A stretch of DNA of 64,000 bases from Enterovibrio sp. JCM 19048 (GCA_001310415.1 BAXE01000008.1:1-64000); one strand, 5' to 3'; numbered from the stretch's first letter, positions 20,663 to 33,439 are shown. The notes: generated by a model from the letters alone, not told the origin. Numbers and translations are program-made.

Positions 20663-21631
20663 TTACTGCTGGTTTTCCAGCTCGGTGAAGATACCGGCAA
20701 ACAGTGCGGTACTGAGATAACGCTCACCAGAACTTGGCAGGATGGTAACGATGTTTTTGTCCGCAAATTCAGGCAATTCAGCGATTTTGTTAGCTGCGAC
20801 AACGGCTGCACCGGAGGAAATACCCGCCAGAATACCTTCTTCTTCCATCAGGCGGCGAGCCATGGCAATCGCTTCGTCTGACGTCACCAGCACAGTTTTG
20901 TCGACCAGAGACAAATCCAGGTTGCCCGGCACGAAGCCTGCACCAATACCTTGAATTTTGTGTGGTGCTGGTTGCACGTCGTCGCCATTCACAGTCTGTG
21001 TGATAACAGGTGACTCAGCAGGCTCTACCGCTACGGTAGTGATCGCTTTACCTTTGGTGTTTTTGATGTAGCGGCTAACACCTGTCAGCGTACCGCCTGT
21101 ACCCACACCAGCAACAAAGACGTCGATCTCGCCATCGGTGTCTTCCCAGATTTCTGGACCGGTGGTTTTCTCGTGGATCTCTGGGTTTGCTGGGTTGTTA
21201 AACTGTTGCAGCATCAAGTATTTGTTCGGATCTGACGCAACAATTTCTTCGGCTTTGGCAATCGCGCCTTTCATGCCTTTTGCCGCTTCAGTCAGAACCA
21301 GGTTTGCGCCCAGTGCTTTCAGCAGCTTACGACGCTCAAGGCTCATCGACTCTGGCATAGTCAGCGTCAGTTTGTAGCCGCGCGCTGCAGCCACGTAAGC
21401 CAATGCAATACCCGTGTTACCACTGGTTGGCTCAACCAGCTCTGTACCCGGTTTCAATTTGCCGCTTTTCTCTGCATCCCAGATCATGTTGGCACCGATA
21501 CGGCATTTAACGCTAAAGCTAGGGTTGCGAGCTTCAATTTTTACCAGCACCTTGCCGTTTGATACACGGTTAAGACGTACCAGCGGTGTGTTGCCGATAG
21601 TGGTTGAATTATCTTCGTAAATTTTACCCAT
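20663..21631 (-). CDS. cysK: Cysteine synthase A (O-acetylserine sulfhydrylase)
   Basis: 322 residues, full length. PLP-dependent synthesis of cysteine from O-acetylserine and sulfide. Lys42 in [13 protein letters not shown] forms the Schiff base; [14 protein letters not shown] and the phosphate-binding loop GTGGTLTG are present. It follows cysZ on the minus strand, separated by the cysZ terminator, and lies upstream of ptsH in the same order as in enteric bacteria. Intact. Confidence 0.97.
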   Translation of the reverse strand: MGKIYEDNSTTIGNTPLVRLNRVSNGKVLVKIEARNPSFSVKCRIGANMIWDAEKSGKLKPGTELVEPTSGNTGIALAYVAAARGYKLTLTMPESMSLERRKLLKALGANLVLTEAAKGMKGAIAKAEEIVASDPNKYLMLQQFNNPANPEIHEKTTGPEIWEDTDGEIDVFVAGVGTGGTLTGVSRYIKNTKGKAITTVAVEPAESPVITQTVNGDDVQPAPHKIQGIGAGFVPGNLDLSLVDKTVLVTSDEAIAMARRLMEEEGILAGISSGAAVVAANKIAELPEFADKNIVTILPSSGERYLSTALFAGIFTELENQQ

Positions 21632-21725
21632 CTTCTTCGTTCCTTCGGTTTGCAGGGAATGTACGAGTACCAGAATATCCTGCTTTCAGGGATTTAAAAG
21701 GAATGGTTAGTTATATCTTATTGAA

Positions 21726-21769
21726 AAAAGCACGTAAAAGCCGCGTGGATAGCGGCTTTTACGTGCTTG
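21726..21769 (-). terminator. cysZ terminator
   Basis: Long perfect stem (AAGCACGTAAAAGCCGC and its complement) around a 7-base loop, followed on the minus strand by a run of T. Confidence 0.85.
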
Positions 21770-21784
21770 AATACTGGTAGTTAT

Positions 21785-22546
21785 TTAGTAACGGGCGTGA
21801 CCGTTGCGGTATTTGTCTACCCACATTGCTGTTGCGCCACAGACTGCGGCTGGCATGACAAACAGGTTGAGGATTGGCGTCATGGTGAAGAACATCACCA
21901 ATGCACCAAAACTCATGGTCGAGCCTTTGTGTTCTCGCAGTGTGGCTTTCATGTTGTGAAACGGCACGCGGTGGTTATCGAACGGGTAGTCACAGTACTG
22001 AATACCCATCATCCAGGCACTGAACAAAAACCACAGCACCGGGCCAAGGGTTTGTCCGATAGCCGGTATCCACATCAGCAATAGAAGCCCTAATGCTTTC
22101 GGAAGGTAATAAGCCAGTTTCTGCCATTCGCGTTTGAACACCCGGGGCAGATCTTTAACGGCATCCATCACACCGTCTTCGGGCGGACGCTTGCCAACCA
22201 GCTTAGCCTCAAGGTGCTCTGCCAGTAAGCCGTTAAAGGGCGCGGCAATCCAGTTGGCGACGGTACTGAAAAAATACGAGCAGATAACCAATACAGCAAT
22301 AGCCAGCAGCGGCCACAGAACATAGGAAAGCCAGCTTAGCCATTCAGGCACCATTGACAGCCAACCGTTAATCCAGTCACTCAGCTGAGACAGGATGATA
22401 CCAATCAATGACCCCATTAAAAGCAGGTTCACCAAAAGTGGAATAATGACGAATCGTCGGATGCCCGGGGTAAATGCCAGTGAAAATCCCCGGAGAAAAT
22501 AGCTAGCCCCAGATACGGGTTGCCTTGCCAGTTGGGTAGGGGTCAT
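21785..22546 (-). CDS. cysZ: Sulfate transporter CysZ
   Basis: 253 residues, the usual CysZ length. Integral membrane protein that takes up sulfate for cysteine synthesis. Membrane segments are visible at [20 protein letters not shown] and [18 protein letters not shown], among others, and it ends GHARY. The ATG at 22546 is chosen because AAAGGAG precedes it; an upstream in-frame ATG at 22573 lacks a site. Adjacent to cysK, as in related genomes. Intact. Confidence 0.94.
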   Translation of the reverse strand: MTPTQLARQPVSGASYFLRGFSLAFTPGIRRFVIIPLLVNLLLMGSLIGIILSQLSDWINGWLSMVPEWLSWLSYVLWPLLAIAVLVICSYFFSTVANWIAAPFNGLLAEHLEAKLVGKRPPEDGVMDAVKDLPRVFKREWQKLAYYLPKALGLLLLMWIPAIGQTLGPVLWFLFSAWMMGIQYCDYPFDNHRVPFHNMKATLREHKGSTMSFGALVMFFTMTPILNLFVMPAAVCGATAMWVDKYRNGHARY

Positions 22547-22827
22547 GGAGTCTCCTTTTAAAATCCCTGCCATGTTAACGTTTCGCGCCAGAAATTGGTA
22601 ATTTACGCCAGTGATGAATTATTCAGCGCTGACGTTGTCAAATCTTCGTAAGAACAGTGACTTTTTCAGTGTTCTAGCGGTATGGACGTTAACTTTTATA
22701 CGCTTTTTGGTACAGTAGTCAGCAATTTGACTGTGTGACATTGCCAAAGGTTGTACCAAGGTGTTTAGATAGGTCACAACCGCTTGCGGTCTCTCGTCGT
22801 TATTTGGATAAATGCTGAGATTAAGTA

Positions 22828-23784
22828 ATGCAGGAATTGCGCCTTGTTTTGATCATTCTGGGAGCGGTGGCGATTGCCGCGCTGTTGCTTCATGGCCTGT
22901 GGACCAGCCGAAAGGAAAAACCTGCCAAGTTTGGTGAAAAGCCCATCGGTAAATTGCGCGAGAAAGATGACACTGGTTTTGATCAGGATGGCATCGGCTC
23001 AGTGCGCGTGATTAAACCTGGCACGGTCGAGAAACCAAAGGTTGAGCGAAAAGAACCAGGTTTGAACTTCGGTGATAAGCCTGATGTCGACCCTTTGTTT
23101 GCGGGTGTTGAAGATTCCCCGACCCCGGAAAAAGCCAAGCTGGAAGATGATATCGAATTGCCGTCTATTTCAGCCACGGATTTGGATGCTGATACAGCAC
23201 CAAAACCTGCATCGGCGGAGAAGAAAGAAGAAATCATTTCTGAGCCAGTTATTGAATCAACTCCTGTTACAGACAGTGTTGAAGACAAACCTGAGCAGGA
23301 TGAAGAAGTACCTGAAGAGGTTGCTGAGGTAGAGGTCGAAGAGCCTAAAGAGCCGGAGCAACAAGTTCTTATCCTCAATGTGCAAGCTGCGGGGAACAAA
23401 GAGTTTGACGGTGAGGAGCTGATTAACTGTCTTGAGCAACACGGCATGATTTTCGGTGAGATGGAGATTTACCATCGCCACGCTGATCTGGCCGGTAATG
23501 GTGAAGTGCTGTTCAGTGCTGCTAACATGTTTAATCCTGGCAGCTTCCCGCTGGCGACAATCCATCAGTTTACGACGCCGGGTATTACTTTGTTTATGAC
23601 ACTTCCGTGCTATGGCGAAGCGGAGCAAAACTTTAAGCTGATGCTTCAAACGGCGCAGCAAGTGGCGGATCAACTGGGTGGTTTGGTGATGGATGATCAG
23701 CGTAACATGATGACGCCACAGCGCTTGATGGTTACCGTGAAAGGATCAAGCGATTCCACGCCCATGCGTAACGCTTCTAACTGA
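22828..23784 (+). CDS. zipA: Cell division protein ZipA
   Basis: 318 residues. Bitopic division protein that anchors FtsZ to the membrane. A short N-terminal transmembrane helix (LRLVLIILGAVAIAALLLHG) is followed by a charged, Pro/Glu-rich linker (about residues 40-180) and the C-terminal FtsZ-binding domain. That domain starts at VLILNVQA and includes LLNC-type and MDDQRNMMTPQR segments. Divergent from cysZ. In many vibrios ligA follows directly; here about 5.3 kb of other genes intervene. Intact. Confidence 0.95.
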   Translation: MQELRLVLIILGAVAIAALLLHGLWTSRKEKPAKFGEKPIGKLREKDDTGFDQDGIGSVRVIKPGTVEKPKVERKEPGLNFGDKPDVDPLFAGVEDSPTPEKAKLEDDIELPSISATDLDADTAPKPASAEKKEEIISEPVIESTPVTDSVEDKPEQDEEVPEEVAEVEVEEPKEPEQQVLILNVQAAGNKEFDGEELINCLEQHGMIFGEMEIYHRHADLAGNGEVLFSAANMFNPGSFPLATIHQFTTPGITLFMTLPCYGEAEQNFKLMLQTAQQVADQLGGLVMDDQRNMMTPQRLMVTVKGSSDSTPMRNASN

Positions 23785-23785
23785 C

Positions 23786-23816
23786 TAAAAACGCCCCGAA
23801 TTCGGGGCGTTTTTGT
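23786..23816. terminator. Bidirectional terminator, zipA / LPMO gene
   Basis: AAAAACGCCCCGAA / TTCGGGGCGTTTTT hairpin serving zipA on the plus strand and the LPMO gene on the minus strand. Confidence 0.88.
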
Positions 23817-23840
23817 TGGTGCTTTGTCTTAAATTGACAC

Positions 23841-25412
23841 TTATTTGACTGCCTGCCATGGGCCACCATTGGTGGGAACATCTCCTTTAGTCCACCATTT
23901 GGCTTTGTAGGTTTGTCCTTTATAGGTCACCACGTCGCCACTGGTATAGGAAAGTTTGCTGTCCCATGCGGTATCGCCTGCACTTTTTTCTGCTTTCCAG
24001 GCGCTGACTGTTCCCGGCTCTTCACCTTGCGTCCACCATTGAGCGGTGTAAGCCGTACCAGGTGCGTCACTTTGTCTCCGGCAAGATAGGCGCGCTTGGG
24101 ATCCCAATCAGAATTGCCCGGTTGGGTACCAGAGCCTTTCACGGTAACAGTGATGGTGGACGAAGCCGTCGCTTTGCCATCAGTGACGGACACAGTGATT
24201 TGTTCACGTAATCGACAGTGGTAACCGGTGCTGAGTAACTCAGGGTGGCACTATTGCCGTTCACGGTAAGTTCGCCCGCACTGGCCGTAAAGGTCAGCAC
24301 ATCCTTGTCTGCATCGAAGGCGGTGAGGTCGACAGTCACGGTTTCACCACTGTTTACGGAAGCGCTCACTGGCGCAGCCAGTGTGGGGGCAGTATTGACT
24401 GCGCCGGCTTTGACTTCCAGTTGGAAGCTGGCATCAGTATTTTTCACGTACACCAGATTACCGTACAGATCGGCACTGTCCCAAGTTACCAAACCGCTCG
24501 CATCAAGTTTGCCAAGACCAACGCCACTTGCTGAGGCATTGATGGTTTGCGCCAGCTGTTCGGCCCATACAGATTCATTTTGGTTGTTGGCATCGATCGG
24601 CAGTTTTTCGAACACAGTCTCATTGCCGTTGCCATCAAATACGCGGAACCAGACGGTATCACCGGCGTTGGCATCCGTCGTTGGTTTGAGTGCGCCGCCA
24701 AGGCTTGTCCATGGTGACGGGATAACCTCACCACCGAAGCTGATATCACTACAGTTGTAGAAACCTTCACCTGCCGGATCGACACGCTGCCAGCGGGAAT
24801 AAAGAACGGCATTGCCGGTACGGTCGGTTGGCAGAGTAATGCTCATCTGGTAGTACTTTTTCTCATTGATCAGTACAACCGGAAGGTTGTCGAACTCGGC
24901 TACTAAGTCGAGATCAGACCATGCGAGTGCATCTGTAGCGGGGTTGTAGCCCGGTTTAGAAAGATAAATTTTCCAGAAGCTTGGATTGTGCGGCGTGGAA
25001 GCGCGGTAAAGCAGAGTCAGTTTGCCATTCAGTGACGGGTCGATAGGCGTCGCTTGCCAGTCGGCAGAAGGAATATCCATCCCTGCTTTTTTGCATCGGC
25101 GGCAGCGCAGAGTGTGCCATCCGGAATAGCTGCTTCAACGGCTGCCTGGTTAGTGAAGTCAGAAACCAGTTTGGCAAATTCAGGTTTTTGCACAAACGGA
25201 TACCAGCTTGATTCCAGATAGGCCGAGCGACAGGCTGCATTTGGAATACCGGAGCCGTCCGTTGCGCCCCAATACCCACCATCGCTGTCACAAACTTCCT
25301 GACGTGCAGGTGGATAATCCATGTAACCATGCGCAGCGGCCACTTGAGGCAGCGCAATGGCAGAGAGTGCGGCACCCGCGGCGAGCGCAGGGAATGATCG
25401 AGTGCGTAACAT
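23841..25412 (-). CDS. Secreted lytic polysaccharide monooxygenase, AA10, with two chitin-binding modules (frame breaks)
   Basis: About 525 residues. A 27-residue signal peptide ends VAAA and leaves His28 as the mature N-terminus (HGYMDYPPARQ), the copper histidine-brace residue. The second histidine is in ASTPHNPSFWKIYLSKPG. After the AA10 domain come a spacer (YNCSDISFGGEV onward), a cadherin/Ig-like module (NTAPTLAAPVSASVNSGETV) and two CBM5/12-type modules with WDSKLSYTSGDVVTYKGQ and AKWWTKG. The likely role is oxidative cleavage of chitin. One A is missing near 25087 (AKK-AGMDIPS), and further single losses lie near 24205 and 24060. The start at 25412 follows GAGGAAC. It lies next to a SecDF pair. 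Confidence 0.88.
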
Positions 25413-25639
25413 GTTTGTTCCTCGTGTTGTTGGCTGTTTTTGTTGCTTTTTTGTTATTACGCACTGAATTTGTGGGAAAGGGCACTGCCATTGTTTTGCT
25501 GTTTGTATAAATAAATGGTCACTCGAAAAATGGAAGGGCAAATTTTCATGTGAGTGAAATGTAAAAAGATAAATATCAGGGCAAATCACTATTTTCGGAC
25601 AGGTAGGTAAAAGCCGCATTGTGGGATGAATGGATGCTC

Positions 25640-25674
25640 AAAAAACATAAAAAAGGCCTGATGAGCAGGCCTTT
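25640..25674 (-). terminator. secF terminator
   Basis: AAAGGCCTG / CAGGCCTTT stem with a 5-base loop, followed on the minus strand by a long T tract; directly after the secF stop. Confidence 0.85.
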
Positions 25675-25681
25675 GATAATG

Positions 25682-26577
25682 CTATGGGGTATCGGAAACC
25701 GGTGTAGGGCGATAGTGCTCGGGACCGAGTTTTGTGAATTCGGGAAGCACAGTTGCAACGGTCATGGTCGACCAGGTGCCTGCGACGATACCGATAAACA
25801 TGGTGACCGAAAATCCAAACAGCGGTTCACCACCCAACAACCACAGTGACCCCACCGATATCAGGGTGGTGCCTGACGTAATTAAGGTGCGTGAGAGCGT
25901 TGAAGCAATCGCGCGGTTGGTAAGCTCTGCGATCGGTAAGCTGACATTTGCGCGCAGCAACTCCCTGATCCTGTCAGATATAATGATGGAATCATTCAGG
26001 GAGTAACCCAATACCGCCAGTAATGCAGCCAGTACTGTGAGGTTAAATTCCATCCCTGTGATGGAGATGAATCCGAGTAGCAACACAATGTCATGGACTA
26101 GCGCGAGCAAGGCACCGCTGGCCAGTCGCCATTCAAAACGGACGCTGAGGTAACCCAAAATCACCAGCAGGGTGACAAGCACCGCCAGACCGCCTTGTTC
26201 TGCAAGCTCTTGTCCTACCTGTGGCCCAACGAGACTGACGTTTATCATTTCAACTTCGGGTGATAACGATGCCAGTACGTTTTTGAGATCCGGTTGTGTG
26301 CTCATATTATGCGGTGCCGCATAGCGGAGTACCCAGTCGCCCGGTTCGCCGCTGGATACCACGGTTACAGGTTGATGCAGTGCTGACTCTAAATGAGTTT
26401 GGATCTGCGCTGCTGTCAGTGTGGTGTCCAGTTTGACTTCACTGATCATCCCACCGGTAAAATCGAGGCCAAAATTCAGCCTTTTGTGCAGAGCGAGATA
26501 ACCGACAGTACGATTAGCACACAAGAAATAAGGGTGCCAATGTGGCGCAGTCTGGTTGCGTTATTTATCTTCATCAT
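25682..26577 (-). CDS. secF: SecF-type protein translocase subunit, second copy (one frame break)
   Basis: About 298 residues. Inner-membrane RND-like subunit that uses ion flow to pull secreted proteins through SecYEG. SecF hallmarks: NFGLDFTGG near residue 35, the YLSVRFEWRLASGALLALVHD helix and ALLAVLGYSLNDSIIISDRIRE. The first 33 codons (MMKINNATRLRHIG onward) are offset by one lost G near 26484. It starts 2 bases after the secD stop. It is more divergent than the housekeeping SecF expected next to yajC, so it is probably the SecDF2 pair known in vibrios; the other copy is outside this window. Confidence 0.88.
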
Positions 26578-26579
26578 GT

Positions 26580-28392
26580 TTATATCCTCACACCACGTCG
26601 TGAATCTTTACCCCAAACCAGATTGATCACTGCGCGCGAAGCAAAAATGCCGGTGAACATACTGGTCAGCAATCCTAATCCCAGCGTCAATGCGAACCCT
26701 TGTATTGGCCCGTTGCCAATGGCATAGAGAGTGGCTGCGGAAATCAGTGTGGTAATGTTGGAATCTAGAATCGTGCTGAACGCGCTGCTAAAGCCCAAGT
26801 CAATCGACTGTGCCAAGCTTCGTCCTTCACGCATCTTTTCTTTTATCCGCTCGAAAATCAGCACATTGGTATCAACAGCCATACCGACCGTCAGCACCAG
26901 ACCGGCAATGCCGGGCAGGGTAAGCACCGCACCAGGCAGTAGGGCAACCAGACCCAGCAACATCACCATATTGATCACCAGCGCCAGATTGGCCACCCAG
27001 CCGAGTTTTCGGTACCACACCGCCATAAACAGCAAAGTCAGCCCCATTCCCAGAGCCAGTGCAGCAAAGCCGTTCTGAATGTTTTCTGCGCCTAAAGAAG
27101 GGCCAATTGTGCGTTCTTCAACAATGGTGACAGGGGCGGTCAGGGAACCGGCACGCAGCAGTAAAGCCAGTTGTTGTGCATCTGCCAATGAGCCAACGCC
27201 TGTAATGCGGAAGCGGTTTCCAAGTTGGGATTGAATCGTCGCCACGCTGATGATTTCCGTATGTTGAACCGTTTTTCCTTCTGCATTGCGGCTGTATTCG
27301 CTGTAGCGGTCGCCATCGGTTTACCAATATGGTGGGCAGAGAAATCTGACATTTCTTTGCCGCCGAGGGTATCGAGAGAGATGTTCACTTCTGGCGATCC
27401 CATCTCGCCCATGCCTGCGCGCGCATCGACAATGTGCTCGCCAGACAACACCGGTTTGCGGGTGACAAATATTTCCTGTCCATACTGATCAGGTATCGCG
27501 ATTGAACCGGGTTTGTGATCACTGACCACCTCGTAGAACGCCAGGCTAGCTGTGGCTCCAATCACATCTTTGGCGGTAGCAGGATCCTGTACGCCTGGCA
27601 GTTCAATACGGATGCGGTGATCACCCTGACGCTGCACTGAGGCTTCAGTAATGCCCAGTTCTTCAATCCGTGAGCGCATAGTCTGCAGGTTCTGTTGAAC
27701 AGTCAGGTTAGTGAGCGTTTGCTTTTCTGCAGCTTTCAGACTCATGGACAGGGACAAATCGCCATTGCCTTTCACTGTCCATTGCGGGAACTGTGCACTG
27801 GCGAAGGTACGAAGTGCTTGCAGCGCCTTTTCATTGCTGGATTTGAGTTGAATGTCATTGCTGGCATCAATTTGTACCTGAACACCGTGCAACCTCGCTT
27901 CCCGTGCATGTTCACGGATTGCGTCGGCAGCCTGATCTGCGTGGGCGTGGAAAACCGCCTGCGTATCGACATCCAGCAAAACTGGACGCCTCCTCGCAAA
28001 TCCAGCCCTAATTTGATGGGTTTAAATCCCATATCGAGCAGCCATTGTGGTGCTGCCGGTACCATGGCGAGTGTGACGGATTCATCTTTCGCTGCAGTAC
28101 CGGCAAGTGCCTGTTTTGCCGCATTTTGCTGCGTATTATCACCCAGCACGACGGTGGTTTTTCCATTCGTCTGATCGATACGTTTTACGTCGATGGAATG
28201 CTGGTTCAGGGTGGTATTAATCGTTGTCAGTGAGGGGGCGGTATCTTTGTGGGTGATCAAAATCGCCGCGTTCTCGCCAAACCATGAAGGTAAAGCGCTG
28301 AAGAGCAGCACAATAATTGTGGTAATGAGCACCACGTATTTCCATTTTGGGTAATGGTTTAGCAGGGTCGTCCGGGACGTTTTTCTTTGCAT
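26580..28392 (-). CDS. secD: SecD-type protein translocase subunit, second copy (two frame breaks)
   Basis: About 605 residues. N-terminal membrane helix (YVVLITTIIVLLFSALPSWF), the motif GLDLRGGVQFLLDVD, a large periplasmic P1 region, and the C-terminal six-helix part with VGMAVDTNVLIFERIKEKM. Breaks occur at about 27985 (one T missing, VQF-LLDVD) and 27318 (one G missing, KPM-GDRYSEYSRNAEGK). The ATG at 28392 is used in preference to a GTG at 28401. With SecF it forms the SecDF accessory complex. The adjacent LPMO is a plausible Sec client, but a specific link is only a guess. Confidence 0.88.
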
Positions 28393-28504
28393 AGGACTCA
28401 CTCAATGCCGCACATAGGTGGCAAGTTGGTCAACAACATTCACTGCTGAATTTAGAAATCGGCAGCCTAAAAATCGCTAAAAGCGCAATAGAGTGGGAAT
28501 GGTG

Positions 28505-28957
28505 TTAAGCCTGAGCCTGGCTGATGTAGCGGTAGAGCAGGTTGGAGTCCTTCCAGCCGCCAATTCGGTGTGTGGTGTTGGGCGGGCTGAGCGTCCAGTC
28601 TTTCCAGTAACTGAAAAGGGCTGCAGTGCGCGCGTATCGTTTATGGCAATGCTTGTCAGTAAACTCGATGACAAGTTCGTATTCCGGCTCGCTGTTTCCC
28701 AGCTTTTCGGGAAGCCAGGAGCCTGACCGAAGAAGAGAGGCCAGATCCGGCGATAAGGACGTAACCGGGGCACGGTGTTCATTGATCGTTGAGTCTGAAT
28801 GACCAAACTCGTCGAAAGTCTGTGCCGAGACGCTATCAAAACGGGCGCTTGAATATTCAAAAAAGAGGGATGTCTGTGCAGGTAACGCGAGCATCATCAA
28901 CAGCATTGCAAATACAACACTGATCAAGGGGCGATGATGGGTTACAGGACTTTGCAT
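28505..28957 (-). CDS. Hypothetical exported protein
   Basis: About 150 residues from the ATG at 28957; an upstream in-frame start would add 19. The first 40 residues contain a hydrophobic stretch (LISVVFAMLLMMLALPA) that can act as a signal peptide. The remainder has a conserved-looking, tryptophan-rich C-terminal part (FSYWKDWTLSPPNTTHRIGGWKDS) and a CHKRY segment. No family recognised. It sits upstream of the secD gene on the same strand with a 112-base gap, and divergent from ligA. Length and codon use support it as a real gene. Confidence 0.65.
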   Translation of the reverse strand: MQSPVTHHRPLISVVFAMLLMMLALPAQTSLFFEYSSARFDSVSAQTFDEFGHSDSTINEHRAPVTSLSPDLASLLRSGSWLPEKLGNSEPEYELVIEFTDKHCHKRYARTAALFSYWKDWTLSPPNTTHRIGGWKDSNLLYRYISQAQA

Positions 28958-29128
28958 GGAGCAGCTCTTTAAATTCGACCGCCGCATCTTAGAACCCCTT
29001 TCGCCTGCAAACAACCTTCAGGATGATCTTTCTGCAGTGTCTGGTGTCTTCGTGACGCTATCTACATCAGGTATACTGTCGGCCATTCTTACGACCCAGC
29101 TACCCTAAGGTGGCGAAGATTTTATTAG

Positions 29129-31148
<2,020 letters not shown>

Positions 31149-31171
31149 TTATAATCAAACGCGCCAATTCC

Positions 31172-31197
31172 AACGCCAGCAATCAGCTGGCGTTTTT
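31172..31197 (+). terminator. ligA terminator
   Basis: AACGCCAGC / GCTGGCGTT stem with an AATCA loop followed by a T run. Confidence 0.88.
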
Positions 31198-31200
31198 TAT

Positions 31201-31675
31201 GCCCATAAATACAGCTTTTGCGAGTGATGTCTGATAATTCGCGTCGTGAATATTTAATGCAAATATACAAAATCTTGGTTTGAAATTCCCATTATTGACT
31301 CTGTGATAACGATCTCAATACAAATGCCTGGGTGGATTTCGATGTGATAAATCATGACTTAATTATATGAAAAACATCGTTTATTTATTTTTATTTTATG
31401 TATTTATATAAATGCGAGATGTGGATCACGAACTTTCAGGGAACTTTGCACCGAGTCATATTTTTTTAATAACAAATAAAGTTCTCGTTGATGTTTTTTG
31501 TGGGGAAGTAGTCTGGGACTCATCGATTGATAGAGAGTTCAATCGGTAATAAAAAATCTAAAGCGATGAATTTGATGCGTTTTAGAACTTCGAATAATCG
31601 AGTCATTGCTTCGGCGGCCAACCTTAACAGCGATGATTTGTGATTCTGAAAAATCCCTTTTAGGAGTTATTTTCC
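31201..31675. other. Long AT-rich leader region of the first porin gene
   Basis: About 475 bases with no supported gene, strongly AT-rich between 31240 and 31500. It must hold the porin promoter. The 10-mer GGCGGCCAAC at 31613-31622, 53 bases before the start codon, recurs at the same distance from the second porin. An AGGAG ribosome site lies just before the start. Confidence 0.6.
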
Positions 31676-32671
31676 ATGGAAAAATGTTCAAACGTTCAGT
31701 ACTGGGTGCAGCAGTTGCTCTGGCTGCAGTTTCAGGTAGCGCAAATGCAGCAATTGAACTGGCTGGCGATGCAGTTCAGCTGTACGGTCAAGCTGCAGGC
31801 TTCATGCACTTTACTAACAAAAGCTTCGGGTAAAGATGGCGCAGCTCAAGCAGTTATCGAATCACGCATTGGTTTCCGTGGCCGTGTTGCTTACGACGAA
31901 ATCGGTCCTGACTTCATTTGGCAGATCGAAGGCGGTAACGCTGACAACTCAGACAAGAGCGGTCAACTTGGTGCGCGTGACACCTACCTGGGTTTTGACT
32001 TTGACGGCGTAGGTTCATTCAAATACGGTCGTCAGCTGGTAGCAGCATACAACTATGTAGACTGGCCTCACTCAAACCCAGGTCTGGGTAATGTGTTTGA
32101 CTGGCACAACAAGATTGACGCTTCTTACTCTGACCGTGCAGACAACGTATTCCGTTTTGACTCAGCAAACTTTGGTGGTTTCAACTTCCAAGCTACTTTG
32201 AGCGGCATGGGTTCAACAACTGAAGCGCTTGTGAGCAGCATCGCGGGTTCTTACTCTCAAGACATGTTTAGTGTTCATGCTGGTTACTACAACCAAGCTG
32301 ACTACATGGACGGCGCAGAGAAGAAAGGTGACGTTTCTTACACCATCGTGGGTGGTAGCGTATTCCTGGACAGCCTGACACTGACTGCTGCTTGGAAAGC
32401 CATGGACAACAACCTGACTAACAAAGACCAAGATGCATACTCTGCAACTGCACAGTACGTAATCGATGGTACTTATGTACTGAAAGCAGGCTACGCGGCA
32501 ACTTCAGATGTTGATGGCGCAGACAATGGTTCTCAAGCAATCACGGGTCGTTTTGGTTACTTGCTGCCAAGCACTTACCTGTTTGTTGACGTACGTAGCT
32601 ACGACTACAACGGTGCAGACGATTCAGATGACGGTACTAACATCCTAGTCGGTGCAGAATACTACTTCTAA
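31676..32671 (+). CDS. Outer-membrane general porin, copy 1 (two compensating indels near the N-terminus)
   Basis: About 331 residues, trimeric gram-negative-type porin with the typical last strand ending AEYYF. The uninterrupted frame from the ATG begins with about 50 nonsense residues. The genuine signal peptide (MFKRSVLGAAVALAAVSGSANA) and first strand lie in another frame from about 31684 to 31828. One A lost near 31683 and one G gained near 31830 explain this, and the second porin shows the expected N-terminus. The core is nearly the same as copy 2 (KYGRQLVAAYNYVDWPHSNP, FRFDSANFGGFNFQATLSGM). Diffusion channel for small solutes; specific type unknown. Confidence 0.9.
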   Translation: MEKCSNVQYWVQQLLWLQFQVAQMQQLNWLAMQFSCTVKLQASCTLLTKASGKDGAAQAVIESRIGFRGRVAYDEIGPDFIWQIEGGNADNSDKSGQLGARDTYLGFDFDGVGSFKYGRQLVAAYNYVDWPHSNPGLGNVFDWHNKIDASYSDRADNVFRFDSANFGGFNFQATLSGMGSTTEALVSSIAGSYSQDMFSVHAGYYNQADYMDGAEKKGDVSYTIVGGSVFLDSLTLTAAWKAMDNNLTNKDQDAYSATAQYVIDGTYVLKAGYAATSDVDGADNGSQAITGRFGYLLPSTYLFVDVRSYDYNGADDSDDGTNILVGAEYYF

Positions 32672-32699
32672 GCTATAAGGCATTTGTAGTAATATCGAT

Positions 32700-32728
32700 G
32701 CGAGCGTCACTATGGCGCTCGCTTTTTT
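32700..32728 (+). terminator. Terminator of porin copy 1
   Basis: GCGAGCG / CGCTCGC hairpin with a 9-base loop followed by six T. It lies just before the next gene's ribosome site. Confidence 0.8.
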
Positions 32729-32741
32729 CATGGAGGGCAGT

Positions 32742-33418
32742 ATGAAGCGTTTTTTTAGTTCGGTGTTACTTCTTGGTAGCTTGGTTCCTTTTACTTCGTC
32801 AGCAGCAGTATTTGTTGAGTTAGACAAAGATGTAGAAGCGTTGGTTGTAAATGGCGAAGAACTTCCAATTACCATCGTGGGACATCGTTCATTTGATTTG
32901 GAAGATGGGAATAACCAAATAGTTGTTCGCGTTTCTAAATTGGTTCAGAAAGGTTCTGAGTTTGAGAAGTTCAAGTCAGACCCTATGGTGGTCACGTTTA
33001 ATACCGCTAATAAAGACATTCTATTGTCACCTTCTCAGACAATCACAAAACTCAGTGACGCTGAAAAATTCGATGAGAAGCCGTCTTTTTCACTAGAAGA
33101 TAAAAATGGCACTAAGATTTCTTCTCAGCAGGCAGTGCTGCCGCGTGGTCCAGGCATGATGCGCGACTATGAGCGTGAAGTGGCCAAGTTCAACCACAAG
33201 CAGGGAATTGCTATCGCGCCAAATACATATGCTGCGTCTTTAGTTGCTGGAGAGCAATATGTTCAACCAGCACCAGTTGCCGTTCAGCCAGCCAAACAGG
33301 CATCTGCCCTTTGTCTAACGAACAGTCCCTTATCCTGTTGCAAGCTGACTTTATTCGCCTGAGCGCTGAAGAGCAGAAAAAATTCCTTCAATGGGCGGTT
33401 GAAAACGTTCGTTCTTAA
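32742..33418 (+). CDS. DUF2057 (UPF0319/YccT-like) secreted protein (one frame break)
   Basis: About 225 residues. Signal peptide MKRFFSSVLLLGSLVPFTSSA, then the family pattern LDKDVEALVVNGEEL and FDLEDGNNQIVVRVSKLV. The ATG at 32742 has GGAGG in front and is used instead of an in-frame start ten codons upstream. A frame break near 33318 hides the true C-terminus (SNEQSLILLQADFIRLSAEE, ending VENVRS); the stop is at 33416-33418. Function of the family is unknown; it is exported and occurs beside porins here. The C-terminal segment resembles a stand-alone conserved tail seen in this family. Confidence 0.8.
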
Positions 33419-33439
33419 TAAGTATTTTGACTAATCAAG

